A DNA stretch of 8,320 bases from Novosphingobium sp. Lineage in GTDB: Bacteria > Pseudomonadota > Alphaproteobacteria > Sphingomonadales > Sphingomonadaceae. Below are positions 5,653-8,320 of this stretch, one piece after another; position 1 is the first letter of the stretch; each line of letters begins with the position of its first letter. Under the pieces are notes generated by a model. It was given only the letters and a program-made list of their open reading frames with translations. It did not search any database and was not told the origin of the DNA. Position numbers and translations under genes: made by a program. The DNA lies in contig JAURNJ010000058.1 of NCBI GenBank assembly GCA_030830245.1, positions 1 through 8,320 of the forward strand, in the 5' to 3' direction.

Positions 5653-6435
5653 ATGTCCCGTCGCCGCCAGATCTACGAAGGCAAGGCCAAGATCCTGTAT
5701 GAAGGGCCGGAGCCCGGCACCCTGATCCAGTATTTCAAGGATGACGCGACTGCCTTCAACGCCCAGAAAAAGGGCATGATCCAGGGCAAGGGCGTGATCA
5801 ACAACCGCATCAGCGAATTCGTGTTTACGCGCCTCAATCACATCGGCGTGCCCAACCACTTCATCCGCCGTCTCAACATGCGCGAACAGCTGATCCGGCA
5901 GGTCGAAATCGTGCCGATCGAGGTGATCGTGCGCAATGTTGCAGCCGGAACCCTGTCCACCCGCCTCGGCATTCCCGAAGGCGAGCCTCTGCCGCATACC
6001 CTGCTCGAATATTGTCTCAAGGACGATGCGCTTGGCGATCCGCTGGTCGCCGAGGAGCATATCGCCTGCTTTGGCTGGGCGTCGAACGAGGAAATGCAGG
6101 ACATCGCCTCGATGGCGATCCGGGTGAACGATTTCCTCGCGGGCATGTTCGCCGCGATCAACATCCGCTTGATCGACTTCAAGCTGGAATTCGGGCGCAT
6201 CTGGGACGGCGATTACTCGCGCGTGATCCTTGCCGACGAGATAAGCCCCGATGGCTGCCGCCTGTGGGACATGACAACTGGCGAAAAGCTAGACAAGGAC
6301 CGCTTCCGCCGCGACCTTGGCGGAGAGGAAGAGGCTTACCAGGAAGTCGCACGGCGGCTTGGCCTGCTCCAGGACGATGCGGGGCCGAGCGAGGTATTCG
6401 ACCTGTCCAAGCACAGGAAGTTGCGCGGGAAATAA
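5653..6435 (+). CDS. purC: Phosphoribosylaminoimidazole-succinocarboxamide synthase (SAICAR synthase, 260 aa)
   Basis: Catalyses the ATP-dependent joining of aspartate to carboxyaminoimidazole ribonucleotide (CAIR) in de novo purine synthesis; cytosolic. The N-terminal [11 protein letters not shown] (8-18) is the nucleotide-binding beta hairpin. FKDDATAFN (28-36) and [11 protein letters not shown] (45-55) follow. SAICAR signature 1 runs [14 protein letters not shown] (87-100). Signature 2, LIDFKLEFG, is at 173-181, and ADEISPD at 195-201. Length is standard for the bacterial single-domain enzyme and all recognised motifs are intact. The start at 5653 is chosen because homology begins with [11 protein letters not shown] and a GAGGAA ribosome-binding site precedes it; the open frame continues upstream but without homology. 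A peptidase lipoprotein gene begins 7 bases after the stop. Probably transcribed from its own promoter in the preceding gap. Confidence 0.97.
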   Translation: MSRRRQIYEGKAKILYEGPEPGTLIQYFKDDATAFNAQKKGMIQGKGVINNRISEFVFTRLNHIGVPNHFIRRLNMREQLIRQVEIVPIEVIVRNVAAGTLSTRLGIPEGEPLPHTLLEYCLKDDALGDPLVAEEHIACFGWASNEEMQDIASMAIRVNDFLAGMFAAINIRLIDFKLEFGRIWDGDYSRVILADEISPDGCRLWDMTTGEKLDKDRFRRDLGGEEEAYQEVARRLGLLQDDAGPSEVFDLSKHRKLRGK

Positions 6436-6442
6436 TTGGCCG

Positions 6443-8320
6443 ATGCGCAGGAACGCCATTCTCGCCTTCCTGCTGCCGCTGCTCGCCGCCTGCGCGGCGC
6501 AGCCAGCGCCGCTCGTCTCGAGCCAGCCTGCGCCCGAAGCGGTCTGGGGTTTCGAGAACAGCGACATCGCCCCCGACCCGGCCTACCGCTTCGGCAAGCT
6601 CGACAACGGCATGCGCTATGTCGTGCGCGCCAACGCGACGCCAAAGGGCACGGCCATCGTGCGCATGGAAGTGGGCGCTGCCTCGCTGGACGAGGGCGAG
6701 ACGGAACGAGGATACGCCCACTTTGTGGAACATATGGCCTTCAATGGCAGCACCAACGTGCCCGAAGGCGAGATGGTCCGCTTGCTGGAACGCGAAGGTT
6801 TGAGATTCGGCGCGGACACCAACGCTTCGACCAGCTTTTCCGAAACCAATTACCGGCTCGACCTGCCGCGCAACGATCCCCGCCTGCTAGACCTCGCGCT
6901 GATGCTGATGCGCGAAACGGCAAGCGAGCTGACAATCTCGCCAGCCGCAGTCGAGCGCGAACGCGGCGTCATCTTCGCCGAAATGCGGGACCGCAACACC
7001 TGGTCGCTGCGCAATCTCGAAGATTCGACGCTGTTCCAGTATCCCGATGCGCTCTACGCCCGCCGCCTGCCCATCGGCACCACCGAGGCGCTTCAGAACG
7101 CCACCGCCGACAGCCTGAGGGCCTTCTGGCGCCGCGAATATGTGCCGGGCAACACGACCGTGGTCGTAATCGGCGATTTCGATCCGGCGCTCGTCGAGGC
7201 GAAGATCAAGGAACGCTTTGCCGACTGGCGCGGCGCAGCGGCGGAAAAGCAGCCCGATCCGGGGCCGGTGAGCTTCGACGACAAGGGGCGGAACGACATT
7301 TTCCTAGACCCCGCCCTGCCCGAACGCATGGAAGCGACCCGGCACGGCCCTTGGCAGGGAGGCACCGACACGGTGGCGCAGCGGCGCGAGAACCTGCTGC
7401 GAGAAATCGGCTACAACGCCGTTAACCGTCGCCTTCTCAGGATTTCGCGTCAGGCCTCCCCGCCATTTCGCGGCGCAGGATTTGGCACTGGCGACGTGTT
7501 CAAATCCGGTCGGACGACGCGGCTGGTCGTCGATACCAGTGACCGCAAATGGCGCGAGGGTCTGATCGCGGCAGCCATCGAATATCGCCGCGCCTTGCGC
7601 TTCGGCTTCACCGAGGCCGAGATTGCCGAACAGGTCGCGGGCGTGCGCACGGACATGCGCAACGCTGCCGCTTCGGCTGACACCCGCACGCACGATGCAC
7701 TGGCGCAGTCGGTCTGGGCACTGGTGCGCGACCGGCAGGTTCCCTCCACCCCGCAATCGGTGCTCGAACGCTTCGAAGCCTTCGCTCCCCAGATTACACC
7801 CAAGGCCGTGCTCGCCGCGCTCAAGCGCGAGGCAGTTCCGCTCGACGAGCCGCTATTGCGCTTTCGCGGACGCTACGAGCCAGAAGGGGGCGACAAGTCG
7901 TTGCGCCAGGCCTGGAATGAGGCGATCCGGGCAAAGATTGCCAAGGATGCAGCGCGCAGCGCGACCACCTTTGCCTATACGCAATTCGGCACGCCCGGCA
8001 CGGTCGTCAGCGACATAACCGAACCGAAGCTCGGTATCCGCAAGCTGCGTTTCGCCAACGGGGTGATGCTCAACCTCAAGCACACAGACATCGTCAAGGA
8101 CTGGCTGTTCGTGAAGCTGAGCATCGACGGCGGCAGCAAGCTCGACACGAAGGACGCGCCATTCGCCACCGAACTGGTCCCCTACCTTGCCGAAGGCGGG
8201 CTTGGCGCACATAGCGAAGACGAATTGCAGACCCTCCTTGCCGGGCGGACAATCGATAACGAGTTCGCTGCCGAGGACGCGACCCTGACTGCATCGGCGG
8301 GCACCAACCCCGGCGATCTC
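6443..8320 (+). CDS. M16-family zinc metallopeptidase lipoprotein, 3' end beyond the window
   Basis: The reading frame is open for 626 codons to the right edge with no stop, so it is truncated by the window, not broken. The N-terminus has two Arg, a hydrophobic stretch, and the lipobox LAAC with Cys17, predicting a lipoprotein. Ala at +2 suggests the outer membrane. The inverted zinc motif HFVEH is at 93-97, and Glu173 lies 76 residues after His97, the spacing of the third zinc ligand in M16 enzymes; Glu180 is also conserved. This is the catalytic M16 domain. A second, inactive-type M16 domain appears to begin near residue 529 (KLGIRKLRFANGV), so the full protein is probably a double-domain insulinase/pitrilysin-like form of over 900 aa. 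It would degrade peptides in the periplasm. The ATG at 6443 has only a weak Shine-Dalgarno (GGGA 6427-6430), and with a 7-base gap from purC it may be translationally coupled. Confidence 0.92.
   Translation, partial: MRRNAILAFLLPLLAACAAQPAPLVSSQPAPEAVWGFENSDIAPDPAYRFGKLDNGMRYVVRANATPKGTAIVRMEVGAASLDEGETERGYAHFVEHMAFNGSTNVPEGEMVRLLEREGLRFGADTNASTSFSETNYRLDLPRNDPRLLDLALMLMRETASELTISPAAVERERGVIFAEMRDRNTWSLRNLEDSTLFQYPDALYARRLPIGTTEALQNATADSLRAFWRREYVPGNTTVVVIGDFDPALVEAKIKERFADWRGAAAEKQPDPGPVSFDDKGRNDIFLDPALPERMEATRHGPWQGGTDTVAQRRENLLREIGYNAVNRRLLRISRQASPPFRGAGFGTGDVFKSGRTTRLVVDTSDRKWREGLIAAAIEYRRALRFGFTEAEIAEQVAGVRTDMRNAAASADTRTHDALAQSVWALVRDRQVPSTPQSVLERFEAFAPQITPKAVLAALKREAVPLDEPLLRFRGRYEPEGGDKSLRQAWNEAIRAKIAKDAARSATTFAYTQFGTPGTVVSDITEPKLGIRKLRFANGVMLNLKHTDIVKDWLFVKLSIDGGSKLDTKDAPFATELVPYLAEGGLGAHSEDELQTLLAGRTIDNEFAAEDATLTASAGTNPGDL

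Noticed and set aside
6436..7425. 329-codon + strand frame overlapping the peptidase gene
   Set aside because: It starts just after purC, but its translation is Arg-rich and lacks motifs, while the frame from 6443 has a lipobox, HFVEH and the spaced Glu, and stays open to the window edge.

Overview
The window reads as a high-GC alphaproteobacterial chromosome segment, most likely from the Sphingomonadales (Novosphingobium or Sphingobium type). That placement is inferred from codon use, protein style and the purC/M16-peptidase neighbourhood; no rRNA or other marker gene is present to confirm it. All recognised genes are on the + strand, and there is no tRNA, rRNA, CRISPR array, transposase or integrase.

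Region 1 (40-1659) holds two closely spaced short-chain dehydrogenase/reductase (SDR) genes. Region 2 (1660-1914) is a 255-base non-coding gap full of self-complementary sequence: a direct repeat, a perfect 25-bp inverted repeat, a second shorter hairpin, and a leader structure that can pair with the ribosome-binding site of the next gene. Region 3 (1915-5512) is a tight three-gene operon: a Baeyer-Villiger flavin monooxygenase with an N-terminal extension like that of 4-hydroxyacetophenone monooxygenase, a MaoC-type hot-dog hydratase, and an acyl-CoA dehydrogenase. The last of these starts at a TTG codon inside the stop of the hydratase gene. Region 4 (5513-5652) is a 140-base gap with a candidate purC promoter and three hairpins. 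Region 5 (5653-8320) holds the housekeeping gene purC and, 7 bases after it, an M16 zinc-peptidase lipoprotein gene that runs off the right edge.

Read together, the SDRs and the monooxygenase operon look like a catabolic module. Alcohol groups would be oxidised to ketones by the SDRs, the ketone converted to an ester or lactone by the monooxygenase, and the resulting acid, as a CoA thioester, processed by the dehydrogenase and hydratase. No esterase/lactonase, CoA ligase, thiolase or regulator gene is visible here, so the substrate cannot be named. The most unusual features are the structured gap before the monooxygenase, a leader hairpin that would begin at the predicted purC transcription start, and active-site variations in the hydratase and the acyl-CoA dehydrogenase.
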